Positions 56,738-64,000 of a DNA stretch of 64,000 nucleotides are shown here, piece after piece; position 1 is the first letter of the stretch, and the number at the start of each line of letters is the position of its first letter. Below the pieces are notes generated by a model that worked only from the letters and a program-made list of their open reading frames with translations, did no database searches and had not been told where the DNA came from. The position numbers were made by a program, and so were the translations under genes. The stretch covers positions 1 to 64,000 of the forward strand of contig JAAFHB010000002.1 of assembly GCA_010906965.1 (NCBI GenBank), written 5' to 3'. The DNA is from Mariniphaga sp. Its GTDB lineage: Bacteria > Bacteroidota > Bacteroidia > Bacteroidales > Prolixibacteraceae.

Positions 56738-57480
56738 CACAATTTAAAATCAGTAATCCGCGCCTTGCTGACCAATACCTTTTCTGGTGCTGTTGGTTTT
56801 AAATTGATGGAAAGCCGGTTATTGAACCACAAATCGATGTCCTTAATTGCTTTCCGTGCAATGACAAACTGGCGGTTTGCCTTATAAAAATCTTTTGGAT
56901 TGAGCATGGCTGACAGTTCATCCATTGTATATTGCATTACAAATGCCTTTTCTTCAAAAGTCACTGCTTTTACGATATTCAGATCAATAAAAATATATGC
57001 GATATCATTGGCAATCAACGGAACAAGTTTATCACCCTTTTGGCTGACAAGAAAATGGGTTTTGTAATCGTTACTGGGTTTAAGTATGGATAAAATCCTT
57101 TTCAACTCATCAGAAGTGACATTGCCTTTCGTGATATTTTTAAGTTTACTAAGCGCTTTCTTTACGGCGGCTGCATCAATTGGCTTCAGCAAATAGTCGA
57201 TGCTGTTTACCTTAAATGCCTGCAATGCATAAGCATCATAAGCCGTTGTGAAAATTACCGGACAATTGATATCAATGAGTTTAAATATTTCGAAAGCAGA
57301 ACCATCAGCCAGGTGGATATCCATAAAGACCAAATCGGGATCTTCATTGTTCCCGAACCATTCTACCGTATCGGCAATACTCTCAAGCACTGCAACCGGT
57401 GTAACATCGCCTATCTCTTTGAATATGCTTGCGAGGTTGCGGACTGCCAACTCCTCATCTTCAATTATTAGTACATTCAT
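56722..57480 (-). CDS. LytTR-type response regulator
   Basis: 252 residues: receiver domain (residues 1-120; MNVLIIEDEELAVRNLASIF with the acidic pocket, phosphorylation Asp in LVFMDIHLADGS, FTTAYDAYALQAFKVNSIDYLLKPI) and a C-terminal LytTR DNA-binding domain (residues about 140-245; YIFIDLNIVKAVTFEEKAFV, NPKDFYKANRQFVIARKAI). It overlaps the sensor gene by 4 bases and forms one operon with it. It may control the adjacent TonB receptor, which is a common arrangement; inference only. Confidence 0.95.
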   Translation of the reverse strand: MNVLIIEDEELAVRNLASIFKEIGDVTPVAVLESIADTVEWFGNNEDPDLVFMDIHLADGSAFEIFKLIDINCPVIFTTAYDAYALQAFKVNSIDYLLKPIDAAAVKKALSKLKNITKGNVTSDELKRILSILKPSNDYKTHFLVSQKGDKLVPLIANDIAYIFIDLNIVKAVTFEEKAFVMQYTMDELSAMLNPKDFYKANRQFVIARKAIKDIDLWFNNRLSINLKPTAPEKVLVSKARITDFKLWFSQG

Positions 57481-58520
57481 GGCTTTAAAAGAGGTATTTC
57501 CACTACAAAGTTACTTCCATCATTTTTAATCAGAACCTCTTTCCCTGCAAGAATCCGGTATTGGTTCGACAAATTAACCAATCCTAACCCGGTTCCGGTT
57601 TCAGGGGAAAACTTTTTATTGATATTGTTCTTTACAACAAGAGTATCATCAGTAGTTGACACTGATATTTCCAAAGGATTCCGTTTACTGATCTCATTGT
57701 GCTTTATTGCGTTTTCGATAAGTATTTGCAAAGCCAGCGGTGGAATTCTATATTCCATCAGTTTGTTACTGATATTTTGAAACAATGAAATATTTTTATT
57801 AAAACGTAATTTGATCAAAAAGAAGTATGACTCAACAAACAGTAATTCATCGTTTAAACTTACCAGTTTGTTTTCGTTTGCCTGAAGTGTGTAACGCAGA
57901 ACCGATGATAAATGATTCAGGTATTCCTGTGCTACTTCAGGAGCTTCCCTTATCAGTGTTTTCAAAGAATTGAGCGAATTGAATAAAAAATGGGGACTTA
58001 CCTGGTTTTTGAGCGCATCAAATTGCCGCTGAAGGTTTTCAATTCTCAAATCCTGTATTTCCAACCTGTTTTGCTGGTTCTGATAAATAACCTTGATTAC
58101 ATAAATACAAATGATTACAACCAGGGCAACAAAAAAATCTTTAAACACGAACGCACCTTCATGTCTGACAGCCTCTACTCTTGGGAACATAAGCCCTTTT
58201 AACTGAAACAGATAATGACTAAGTATCAGAACGATTGAAAATGAGACCAGCAAAGCAATGATGATTGTAACAGGTTTGTGTGTTTTATTGGTTTGAAGCG
58301 GCTTCAGAATGTAAAAATTTATAAGGAATAGCAGTGAACAAATAACGAAGGTTATCAGTAGTTCAGATAAAATATTGCAAACAAAATAAATTGTTGAGCT
58401 CTGAATTGAGGAATGTGAAATTGTCTCATCGAATACCCGGCTGAAATGCACCAATATGCTGATGGATAATGAAAGCCATATCGTTAAGACAATGTATTTC
58501 CTGGTGATTTTATGATCCAT
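57477..58520 (-). CDS. LytS/YehU-type sensor histidine kinase
   Basis: 347 residues with four transmembrane helices (residues 10-140), a coiled linker (QNQQNRLEIQDLRIENLQRQFDALKNQ), and a His_kinase-type core with QVSPHFLFNSLNSLKTLI as phosphoacceptor, then an ATPase part (LALQILIENAIKHN, GTGLGLVNLSNQY). There is no extracellular sensor domain. It phosphorylates the LytTR regulator encoded next to it. Confidence 0.95.
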   Translation of the reverse strand: MDHKITRKYIVLTIWLSLSISILVHFSRVFDETISHSSIQSSTIYFVCNILSELLITFVICSLLFLINFYILKPLQTNKTHKPVTIIIALLVSFSIVLILSHYLFQLKGLMFPRVEAVRHEGAFVFKDFFVALVVIICIYVIKVIYQNQQNRLEIQDLRIENLQRQFDALKNQVSPHFLFNSLNSLKTLIREAPEVAQEYLNHLSSVLRYTLQANENKLVSLNDELLFVESYFFLIKLRFNKNISLFQNISNKLMEYRIPPLALQILIENAIKHNEISKRNPLEISVSTTDDTLVVKNNINKKFSPETGTGLGLVNLSNQYRILAGKEVLIKNDGSNFVVEIPLLKP

Positions 58521-58599
58521 CCGGCTAAATTTTTATAGAATGAAGATCTGAATAGGCTTCTATTTGAAAGACACGATAAAGATAAAATTAAAAGGGAAT

Positions 58600-59640
58600 C
58601 TAATTGGCGTAAAACTTACGTTTGAAATAAAAAGCCACATTCACCAATGCAATCATCACCGGCACTTCCACCAATGGACCTATAACTGCGGCAAAAGCCT
58701 CACCCGAATTGATACCAAAGACCGCAATAGCAACAGCAATGGCCAATTCAAAGTTATTACTGGCGGCGGTAAATGACAATGTTGCAGATTGTTCATAATT
58801 GGCTCCGGCCTTTTTACTCATCCAGAATGAAAGGACAAACATCACTACGAAATAGATCAGTAAGGGTATTGCAATTCTGACAACATCAAGCGGAATTTTA
58901 ATAATATATTCTCCTTTCAACGAGAACATCACCACAATTGTGAAGAGCAATGCAATCAATGTTAACGGACTGATCTTTGGAATAAATTTGGTATGGTACC
59001 AGACTTTACTCTTGACGCGGATCAGAATAAATCTTGTCAGAAATCCGGCAATAAATGGGATTCCCAGGTAAATAAATACGCTTTTGGCGATCTCTCCAAT
59101 GGTGATATTTGAAACTGCATCGTTGACGGGTAATCCAAACCAGCCCGGAAGAACTGCAATAAAGAACCAGGCGTAAACAGAGAAAAACAATACCTGAAAA
59201 ATAGAGTTAAAAGCCACAAGTCCAGCGGCATATTGAGTATCTCCTTTTGCAAGATCGTTCCATACAATGACCATCGCAATACATCGGGCGAGTCCGATCA
59301 ATATCAGTCCGTACATATAATCGATGTTGAACTGCAGAAAGACAACGGCGAGGGCGAACATCAATACTGGTCCGATAATCCAGTTTTGCACAAGCGAAAG
59401 ACCCAGAATTTTATAATTTCGGAATACTTCACCCAGTTCTTCATATTTTACTTTTGCCATTGGAGGATATATCATTACAATCAAGCCAATGGCGATGGGA
59501 ATATTCGTAGAGCCCGATGACATACTGTTCCAGAAATCAGCTACTCCAGGTGAACTCCATCCGGCAGCAACTCCGACAAACATGGCAAGAAAGATCCACA
59601 GGGTAAGAAAGCGATCGAAAAATTTTAAGCGGGTTTTCAT
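58600..59640 (-). CDS. ACR3 family arsenite efflux transporter
   Basis: 346 residues with ten predicted transmembrane helices. ACR3 features: [17 protein letters not shown] start, [15 protein letters not shown], and the conserved Cys-containing [19 protein letters not shown] in helix 4, plus [19 protein letters not shown] near the end. It exports As(OH)3 from the cytoplasm. It is the last gene of the minus-strand cluster arsR-arsC-gshF-acr3, 44 bases after gshF. Confidence 0.95.
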   Translation of the reverse strand: MKTRLKFFDRFLTLWIFLAMFVGVAAGWSSPGVADFWNSMSSGSTNIPIAIGLIVMIYPPMAKVKYEELGEVFRNYKILGLSLVQNWIIGPVLMFALAVVFLQFNIDYMYGLILIGLARCIAMVIVWNDLAKGDTQYAAGLVAFNSIFQVLFFSVYAWFFIAVLPGWFGLPVNDAVSNITIGEIAKSVFIYLGIPFIAGFLTRFILIRVKSKVWYHTKFIPKISPLTLIALLFTIVVMFSLKGEYIIKIPLDVVRIAIPLLIYFVVMFVLSFWMSKKAGANYEQSATLSFTAASNNFELAIAVAIAVFGINSGEAFAAVIGPLVEVPVMIALVNVAFYFKRKFYAN

Positions 59641-59684
59641 ATATCAAATTTTAAAATCGATTCAGTTGAAATTTATAAGCAACT

Positions 59685-62063
59685 TCAGTTCTTAATTAAT
59701 TCACAGCATTGCATCTTCAGGCAAATTCTTCGATGAGTTGCTTCGTGCGCTTCTTTTAAGATCGGGAATCCAAGCAGATCCAATAGCTTTTCATTTAACC
59801 GTCGGTTTTTTCCCTTGAACGGATGACAGTGAATATGAATGGCAGGATTGAAATTCAATTCAATAATCGCATAATTATCATCGGTTGCTTCTTGTTTATA
59901 GTCAGGAATAATCATATCGAGTCCTGTGATTTTCACATCCAGCGCTTGTGCAGCCCTTACTGCAATTTGTTTATACGAATCTGGAATCTCATCTGTAAAA
60001 TCGATGCTGTCGCCTCCTGTACTGATATTCGAGTTTTCACGCAGAAATATCGTTACATCTTTACCCGGAATAGATTCAAAATCTTTGTCCTGAGCTTTTA
60101 AAAACATCAGTTCTGCTTCACCCATTTGTATCTTTTCCAACGGCGTATGGTAACCTTTACCCCGCAAAGGATCTTTGTTTTTCTCGATAACCAGTTCGTG
60201 TATCGTGTTGATGCCATTACCGGTCACATTTGCCGGAACACGGTGCAGAATACCAACTACTTCGTCAGCCATCACAAAAATCCGGAACTCTTTTCCTTCG
60301 ATAAATTCCTCGATCAAAATACCTGAATCGAAGTTAAAAGCAATATCAACGGCTCTTTCAAAAATGGCTGCGTCTGAATTGGTTTTCAGAATGGTAATGC
60401 CTAATCCGAAATTGGTAAGTTTTGGTTTTATCACAACCGCCTTATCCCTGAAATACTGAAAACCGGCTTTTGCACTGATTTGATCCGTATAATCCAATCC
60501 TTTCGGAATCCTGATGCCATGTTCTTCAAGAATTTGTTTGGTGATCACCTTGTTCTCCATCGCTAATATGCTGGCATAATTATCAAGCGAAGTTTTGGTT
60601 GCCTGACGCACATATTGGATATTCTGATCGCGCTTCAGGCGAATGAAATTCTCGCCCCTGTCGAGAATATCAAATGCAATCCCCCGGCGAACGGCTTCGC
60701 GAAGCAGCAGTTGGGTCGAGAGCTCCATATCTTCCAGTCCTTTGAAATTGAAGCTGTTTTGTTTGCTTTGCTGTAAGTATCGTTTTGCTTTCTCAAGATG
60801 AAAAGGAATAAATCCTTTCACATCCGTTTCTTTCAGTATTTGGTGAACGATTCTACGGTCAGGATGATTCACCATTTCCTGCACATACGTCAACGAATTT
60901 GAATAGTCGCTGTTATCAATTCCTAATGATGCATATAAATCGAGCATTTCCCCGATCACCCGTTTGGCTTCGTATAAGGCATTTATAGCAGCGCCATTTT
61001 CAGTTTTAACCTCAACATTGGTATTTAAGCCATACAATGAAATATGTCCATGGTTTGAATTCGCAATGGTTTGAAATTCGGCAGCGAAATCATTCTGCTC
61101 ATCGGTAAGAAGTCCATAAATCGCCAGCCAATGAATAAAATGAAGCATGTCCGGCGTAATTCCAGTCTTGCTCAACGGATTAATATCAGGAAACCTGACT
61201 TCAACATAAGAAATCGATTCGGAATTATTAATGAATTTAGGTCTTACAGAAGCGTAAAGTTCTTTCGTTGCTGTGAGCGTTCCGTTTTTCACCATTTGCT
61301 CAATGCTTCTAAGGTAACCGTTTGCTGTGCCATAATCGGGAAATAAATCTACCAGATTTCCATACCCGAAACAGCTGTTGCGAATCGATAACCCGCGTGT
61401 TTTAGCATTGAAATAGAGCGGGAGATCGCAGCATTTTAATTCATAGGTTGGATCGACAATGGGGCTGCTTCCAAAAATCAACACATAAAGCCAGCGGTAA
61501 CGCAAGAGCTGTCGCGTGATTTTCAAATAAACCTCATCCTTAAATTCTTCAGCAGAAATTGTTTGCGAAGAGCTTTGATAAAGCATCTCCAACAACGTTT
61601 CATCCAACGAAATATTAAAATGAATACCCGAGATGGCCTGTTTTTTTCTGCCATATTTCAATGCAAGCTTATTCCGGTACTCCTGTTCTTTGCGGCCACC
61701 TTTTGCATATTTCGCAATCGGAATCTGATCCTCATCAGGCAAAATGGGAGGTATACTTTGCGGCCAGAGATATTCATCTTCGAGTTCAAGACTCACAATA
61801 TCATGAATCGTTTCGAGGAAACCCAATGCTTGTTCAATGGATGGCAATGGCGGCGTAATCATTTCAACCTGGCTTTCAGAAAAGTCGGTGGTGATGTACG
61901 AATGATTCAGTTTGTCGCCGAAAATCTCCGGATGAGGTGTTTGCGCAATTACACCATGCCGGTCAACACGAATATTTTCCTTCTCAACGCCAAATAAACC
62001 GTTGAGCCAGGCATTACCCTTTAATTGCGAGCTATTTATTTTAAACGGATTTTTCGTTTTCAT
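59685..62063 (-). CDS. gshF: Bifunctional glutamate-cysteine ligase / glutathione synthetase (GshF type)
   Basis: A 792-residue protein from the ATG at 62063 (MKTKNPFKINSSQLKGNAWLNG); an in-frame upstream start at 62150 would run into the intergenic repeat. Residues 1-450 are the gamma-glutamylcysteine ligase part (NGLFGVEKENIRVDRHG, SQVEMITPPLPS, ISGIHFNISLDE, IRNSCFGYGN). Residues about 480-790 are an ATP-grasp domain (VVIKPKLTNFGLGIT, LIEEFIEGKEFRIFVM, VTGLDMI-like VKITGLDMIIPDYK, IIELNFNPAIHIHCHPFKG) that adds glycine. The fusion makes glutathione in one protein, first known in Streptococcus and Listeria. It is placed in an arsenic operon, directly between arsC and acr3. Confidence 0.95.
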   Translation of the reverse strand: MKTKNPFKINSSQLKGNAWLNGLFGVEKENIRVDRHGVIAQTPHPEIFGDKLNHSYITTDFSESQVEMITPPLPSIEQALGFLETIHDIVSLELEDEYLWPQSIPPILPDEDQIPIAKYAKGGRKEQEYRNKLALKYGRKKQAISGIHFNISLDETLLEMLYQSSSQTISAEEFKDEVYLKITRQLLRYRWLYVLIFGSSPIVDPTYELKCCDLPLYFNAKTRGLSIRNSCFGYGNLVDLFPDYGTANGYLRSIEQMVKNGTLTATKELYASVRPKFINNSESISYVEVRFPDINPLSKTGITPDMLHFIHWLAIYGLLTDEQNDFAAEFQTIANSNHGHISLYGLNTNVEVKTENGAAINALYEAKRVIGEMLDLYASLGIDNSDYSNSLTYVQEMVNHPDRRIVHQILKETDVKGFIPFHLEKAKRYLQQSKQNSFNFKGLEDMELSTQLLLREAVRRGIAFDILDRGENFIRLKRDQNIQYVRQATKTSLDNYASILAMENKVITKQILEEHGIRIPKGLDYTDQISAKAGFQYFRDKAVVIKPKLTNFGLGITILKTNSDAAIFERAVDIAFNFDSGILIEEFIEGKEFRIFVMADEVVGILHRVPANVTGNGINTIHELVIEKNKDPLRGKGYHTPLEKIQMGEAELMFLKAQDKDFESIPGKDVTIFLRENSNISTGGDSIDFTDEIPDSYKQIAVRAAQALDVKITGLDMIIPDYKQEATDDNYAIIELNFNPAIHIHCHPFKGKNRRLNEKLLDLLGFPILKEAHEATHRRICLKMQCCELIKN

Positions 62064-62118
62064 GAGACATTTAATGTGACGATTAGACAATTCGGCAATG
62101 AAACAATGTGGCAATGTG

Positions 62119-62172
62119 ACGATTCGGCAATGAAACAATATTTGAAGCATTGTCCCAATTGTCGAATTAACA
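62119..62172. repeat. 54-bp direct repeat upstream of gshF (copy 1)
   Basis: Identical to 62631-62684 except for one base (T/A). Starts ACGATTCGGCAATGAAACAA and ends AATTGTCGAATTAACA. It also covers the last codons and the stop of arsC. The surrounding DNA has further short variations of GACAATTCGGCAATG. Confidence 0.9.
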
Positions 62173-62586
62173 CATTAATTCCTTCTTATAGAACTTATAA
62201 AATTGTTCCCTGATCTCATCCCTCACCCGGATAAACTCACCACGGATAAATTCATCTGTTCCAACAGCATGTGAAGGATCATCGAAACCAATATGCAGAC
62301 GGTGCTTTACTTTCCCTGTAAAGGCAGGACATGTTTCGTTGGCACCGCCACAAACCGTAATCACGTAATCCCATTCTTCGCCCAGGTACAAATCAACTGA
62401 GTCGGAGGTATGGTGACTGATATCAATACCCGCTTCTTTCATAACGGCAACTGCTTTTGGATTGAGTTTACCCGAAGCTTCTGTTCCTGCTGAGCGAACA
62501 ATAATATTCGGATCAAATGATTGTAAAAAGCCATGTCCCATCTGGCTTCGGCAACTGTTTCCTGTGCAAAGAATTAATACTTTCAT
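62167..62586 (-). CDS. arsC: Arsenate reductase ArsC, low-molecular-weight phosphatase (thioredoxin) type
   Basis: 139 residues from ATG 62586 (MKVLILCTGNSCRSQMGHGF); an upstream in-frame start at 62685 lies in the repeat and is rejected. CTGNSCR is the CX5R phosphate loop with the nucleophilic Cys; VCGGANETCPAF provides the second and third redox cysteines in the spacing of staphylococcal ArsC, so the enzyme is expected to use thioredoxin rather than glutaredoxin. It reduces arsenate to arsenite for export by ACR3. Flanked on both sides by the 54-bp repeat. Confidence 0.93.
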   Translation of the reverse strand: MKVLILCTGNSCRSQMGHGFLQSFDPNIIVRSAGTEASGKLNPKAVAVMKEAGIDISHHTSDSVDLYLGEEWDYVITVCGGANETCPAFTGKVKHRLHIGFDDPSHAVGTDEFIRGEFIRVRDEIREQFYKFYKKELMC

Positions 62587-62630
62587 ATAAAGAATGTGAC
62601 AATTAGGCAATGTGACGATTAGACAATGTA

Positions 62631-62684
62631 ACGATTCGGCAATGAAACAATATTTGAAGCAATGTCCCAATTGTCGAATTAACA
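62631..62684. repeat. 54-bp direct repeat upstream of arsC (copy 2)
   Basis: Second copy of the element at 62119-62172 (53 of 54 bases equal). Followed at 62685-62745 by further repeats of the type CTAATTGACTAATT/ATTGTCTAATTG. The whole gap between arsR and arsC is thus composed of short iterated AT-rich units. Confidence 0.9.
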
Positions 62685-62743
62685 AATCGACTAATTGACT
62701 AATTCAATACATTGTCTAATTGACTAATTGTCAAATCGTCTAA

Positions 62744-63085
62744 TTAATCTGGTTTACAACAAAAGTTTTCCGGAAACTCGATCTCATCGAAAAAGCCGGA
62801 GAGAATTTTTTTCATTTCATCCACTTTTGTGTAATCGAGACAATAATTTGTTTTTACCCCTTCGACAGTTCCCCTGATCAGTCCTGCATTTTTCAATTCT
62901 TTCAGATGCTGATTGACTGTAGTGCGGCTCAATGGTAATTCTTCTGAAATATCTCCTGAAATACAGGTTTTAGTTTGAGCCAGAAACTGCAGGATCTGAA
63001 GTCGTGCAGGGTGAGCAAGGGCTTTGAACAGGTTAGCCCGCTCCTGGAGCACATCGTCGAAAAGTTCCGTTTTTGAGACTACCAT
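62744..63085 (-). CDS. arsR: ArsR family transcriptional repressor
   Basis: 113 residues with a winged helix-turn-helix (FKALAHPARLQILQFLAQTK, ISEELPLSRTTVNQHLKELKNAGLI). Candidate As(III) ligands are the Cys in TKTCISGDI and the Cys-Cys near the C terminus (FPENFCCKPD); the classical ELCVCDL box is not present. It most likely represses the arsenic cluster, binding upstream where the ACGTCATATTTAAATACGACGTA-like palindromic text (63116-63140) lies. It precedes arsC by 157 bases. Confidence 0.93.
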   Translation of the reverse strand: MVVSKTELFDDVLQERANLFKALAHPARLQILQFLAQTKTCISGDISEELPLSRTTVNQHLKELKNAGLIRGTVEGVKTNYCLDYTKVDEMKKILSGFFDEIEFPENFCCKPD

Positions 63086-63109
63086 CTTTGTTGTTTATAA
63101 TTACGGCGT

Positions 63110-63142
63110 AAATATACGTCATATTTAAATACGACGTATAAT
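63110..63142. promoter_or_regulatory. Candidate ArsR operator between arsR and the upstream gene
   Basis: The region upstream of arsR contains TATACGTCATATTTAAATACG followed by ACGTATAATTACGACATTAAA, an imperfect dyad of TACGTC/GACGTA elements (TACGTCATATTTAAATACGACGTA reads as a partial palindrome). ArsR-family operators are AT-rich dyads of this size next to the promoter. Assignment is by position and symmetry only. Confidence 0.4.
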
Positions 63143-63168
63143 TACGACATTAAATTTCAATAAAATTT

Positions 63169-63633
63169 TTATTTTTTTGTTTCGTGCGGGATCAGGTCAT
63201 AAACAATGGCTGTCGAATCGGCGATCACCTTCCGGCAGATCAACCGGTGATGGACCCGCCGGGCTACTTCATCCTCAGTGGCATGATTATTCAACAATTC
63301 GGCGCAAACACTTGTACCATTTATCGCTTCAAACTGACGGTTCAATTCCTGCACTTTATTGTAGGCTGCCAATTTGGTATCCATATCTTTCGGATCGGTA
63401 TTGCCATAGGCCAGTCCAAGTACCATAAAACCACCTGTTACTGCGCCGCACTTCTCACGTAATCGTCCCATTCCACCTCCAAAAGTTGACGAAATTAACT
63501 TGGCTGCATTTTCGTCGAGTCCGAACTGACCCGAATAGGCCAATAAAACCGATTGTGAACAGGCATATCCTTCATCGAAAAAACGAAGAGCTTTATCGAT
63601 CAATTCCTGTTTTGTACTCAAAGGTAATTTCAT
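63169..63633 (-). CDS. C_GCAxxG_C_C family redox-type protein
   Basis: 154 residues of the C_GCAxxG_C_C family: YACSQSVLLAYSGQFGL (first Cys), the core CGAVTGGFMVLGLAYG, then SVCAELLNN and LICRKV cysteines. Members are found next to redox, metal and arsenic genes and may be metal-binding or reductase components; no biochemical role is firmly known. It lies 83 bases upstream of arsR on the same strand and may belong to the same cluster or only share the operator region. Confidence 0.88.
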   Translation of the reverse strand: MKLPLSTKQELIDKALRFFDEGYACSQSVLLAYSGQFGLDENAAKLISSTFGGGMGRLREKCGAVTGGFMVLGLAYGNTDPKDMDTKLAAYNKVQELNRQFEAINGTSVCAELLNNHATEDEVARRVHHRLICRKVIADSTAIVYDLIPHETKK

Positions 63634-63658
63634 AAGTGTTTATGCATGATGATTAAAC

Positions 63659-63808
63659 TTATTTCCCCACCACATCCTTTAAAGTCTGTCGCAGGATTTT
63701 CACTTCCATTTCCAGTTCCTTAATACGTTCTTCATAACCATTGGCAGCAATTGCCATCGACTTAATAAGTAGTGCAGACGGTTCTGCATAAGGCAATAAA
63801 TCGGCCAA
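63659..63808 (-). CDS. Small helical protein or gene fragment
   Basis: A frame open from 63856 to TAA at 63659 has no ATG before the middle; TTG at 63808 gives LADLLPYAEPSALLIKSMAI followed by a coiled-coil (NGYEERIKELEMEVKILRQT) and ends KDVVGK. It sits directly behind the toxin-like frame at the right edge, so it might be the remains of a DNA-binding antitoxin whose N-terminal part is lost. No family recognised. Confidence 0.35.
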   Translation of the reverse strand: MADLLPYAEPSALLIKSMAIAANGYEERIKELEMEVKILRQTLKDVVGK

Positions 63809-63866
63809 CTTTAAATGGAATGAAAAATGATTAAACAAGTGAGATGAACAAGGATGTTAAGATATC

Positions 63867-64000
63867 TCATTCAATTTTCAGCCTTTTTATGGGCAAGATA
63901 TTTTGTGGAATGCACTGACTTGAATGAAAAACTCTAAGTACTTCAACACGATCTTCTTCAATGCCGATAGATAATAAGATAAGAGCCAAGGATGATATTT
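63867..64000 (-). CDS. RelE/ParE-like toxin, 5' part outside the window
   Basis: The last 43 codons of a minus-strand gene that enters from the right: ISSLALILLSIGIEEDRVEV, then LRVFHSSQCIPQNIL and a short basic end, TGA at 63867-63869. A run such as EEDRVEVLRVFHSSQ is characteristic of the C-terminal strand of ParE/RelE toxins. Cognate antitoxin not visible in this window unless the fragment at 63659-63808 is its remnant. Confidence 0.55.
   Translation of the reverse strand, partial: ISSLALILLSIGIEEDRVEVLRVFHSSQCIPQNILPIKRLKIE

Noticed and set aside
62587-62685. Upstream start of arsC giving 33 additional residues
   Set aside because: The added residues derive from the 54-bp intergenic repeat; LMW-type ArsC starts with MKVLILCTGNSCRS.

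Overview
The window is a chromosomal segment of a member of the Bacteroidota. The evidence is two consecutive SusC/SusD pairs under an ECF sigma/FecR regulator, a complete Bat (aerotolerance) operon, carboxypeptidase-regulatory-like domains at the N termini of outer-membrane receptors, a class II (long) ketol-acid reductoisomerase, and TAnnTTTG -7 promoter boxes. The [FeFe]-hydrogenase genes and the mixed biosynthetic and polymer-uptake content would fit an anaerobic or facultative Bacteroidales/Marinilabiliales-type organism, but the genus cannot be fixed from the sequence.

Layout. 1-6.5 kb: 3' truncated enolase, an exported protein with a carboxypeptidase-regulatory domain, a patatin/Omp85-type protein and a DacB-type PBP. 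6.5-21 kb: branched-chain amino acid block, ilvD-ilvB-ilvN-leuA-leuC-leuD-leuA2(cimA-like)-leuB, then a RelE/ParE toxin-antitoxin pair, an AraC regulator and ilvC. A leader peptide with ten consecutive Leu/Val/Ile codons and mutually exclusive RNA hairpins lies just before ilvD and reads as a classical ribosome-mediated attenuator. 21-22.8 kb: a HEPN/MNT nucleotidyltransferase pair and a broken small gene, bracketed by 77-bp direct repeats copied from the 3' end of a cyclase-family gene. 22.9-31.4 kb: the moxR-DUF58-(membrane protein)-batA-batB-batC-batD-batE operon on the minus strand. 31.8-46.2 kb: a beta-barrel protein and a minus-strand sigma/anti-sigma/SusC/SusD/SusC/SusD/DUF1735 locus without any enzyme. 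46.7-52.7 kb: an electron-bifurcating type [FeFe]-hydrogenase (hydC, hydB fused to a GltD-like flavoprotein, hydA), followed by the decayed 3' end of a second hydA. 52.6-58.5 kb: TSUP permease, a small lipoprotein, a TonB-dependent receptor split by one extra base, a possible permease remnant, and a LytTR/LytS two-component pair. 58.6-63.6 kb: arsenic cluster (C_GCAxxG_C_C protein, arsR, arsC, gshF, acr3). The right edge holds the 3' end of a ParE/RelE-like toxin.

How the genes work together. The ilv/leu genes supply all common Val/Ile/Leu steps except threonine deaminase; the second LeuA-like enzyme could provide a citramalate route to isoleucine. The arsenic cluster couples arsenate reduction and arsenite export to glutathione synthesis. 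HydABC would exchange electrons among H2, ferredoxin and pyridine nucleotides, with the fused GltD module suggesting NADP(H) or an extra flavin site. The most notable items are the ilv attenuator, the HydB-GltD fusion with an adjacent hydA relic and a Cys-to-Ser change in the H-cluster L1 motif, the HEPN/MNT insertion scar, and gshF inside an ars operon.
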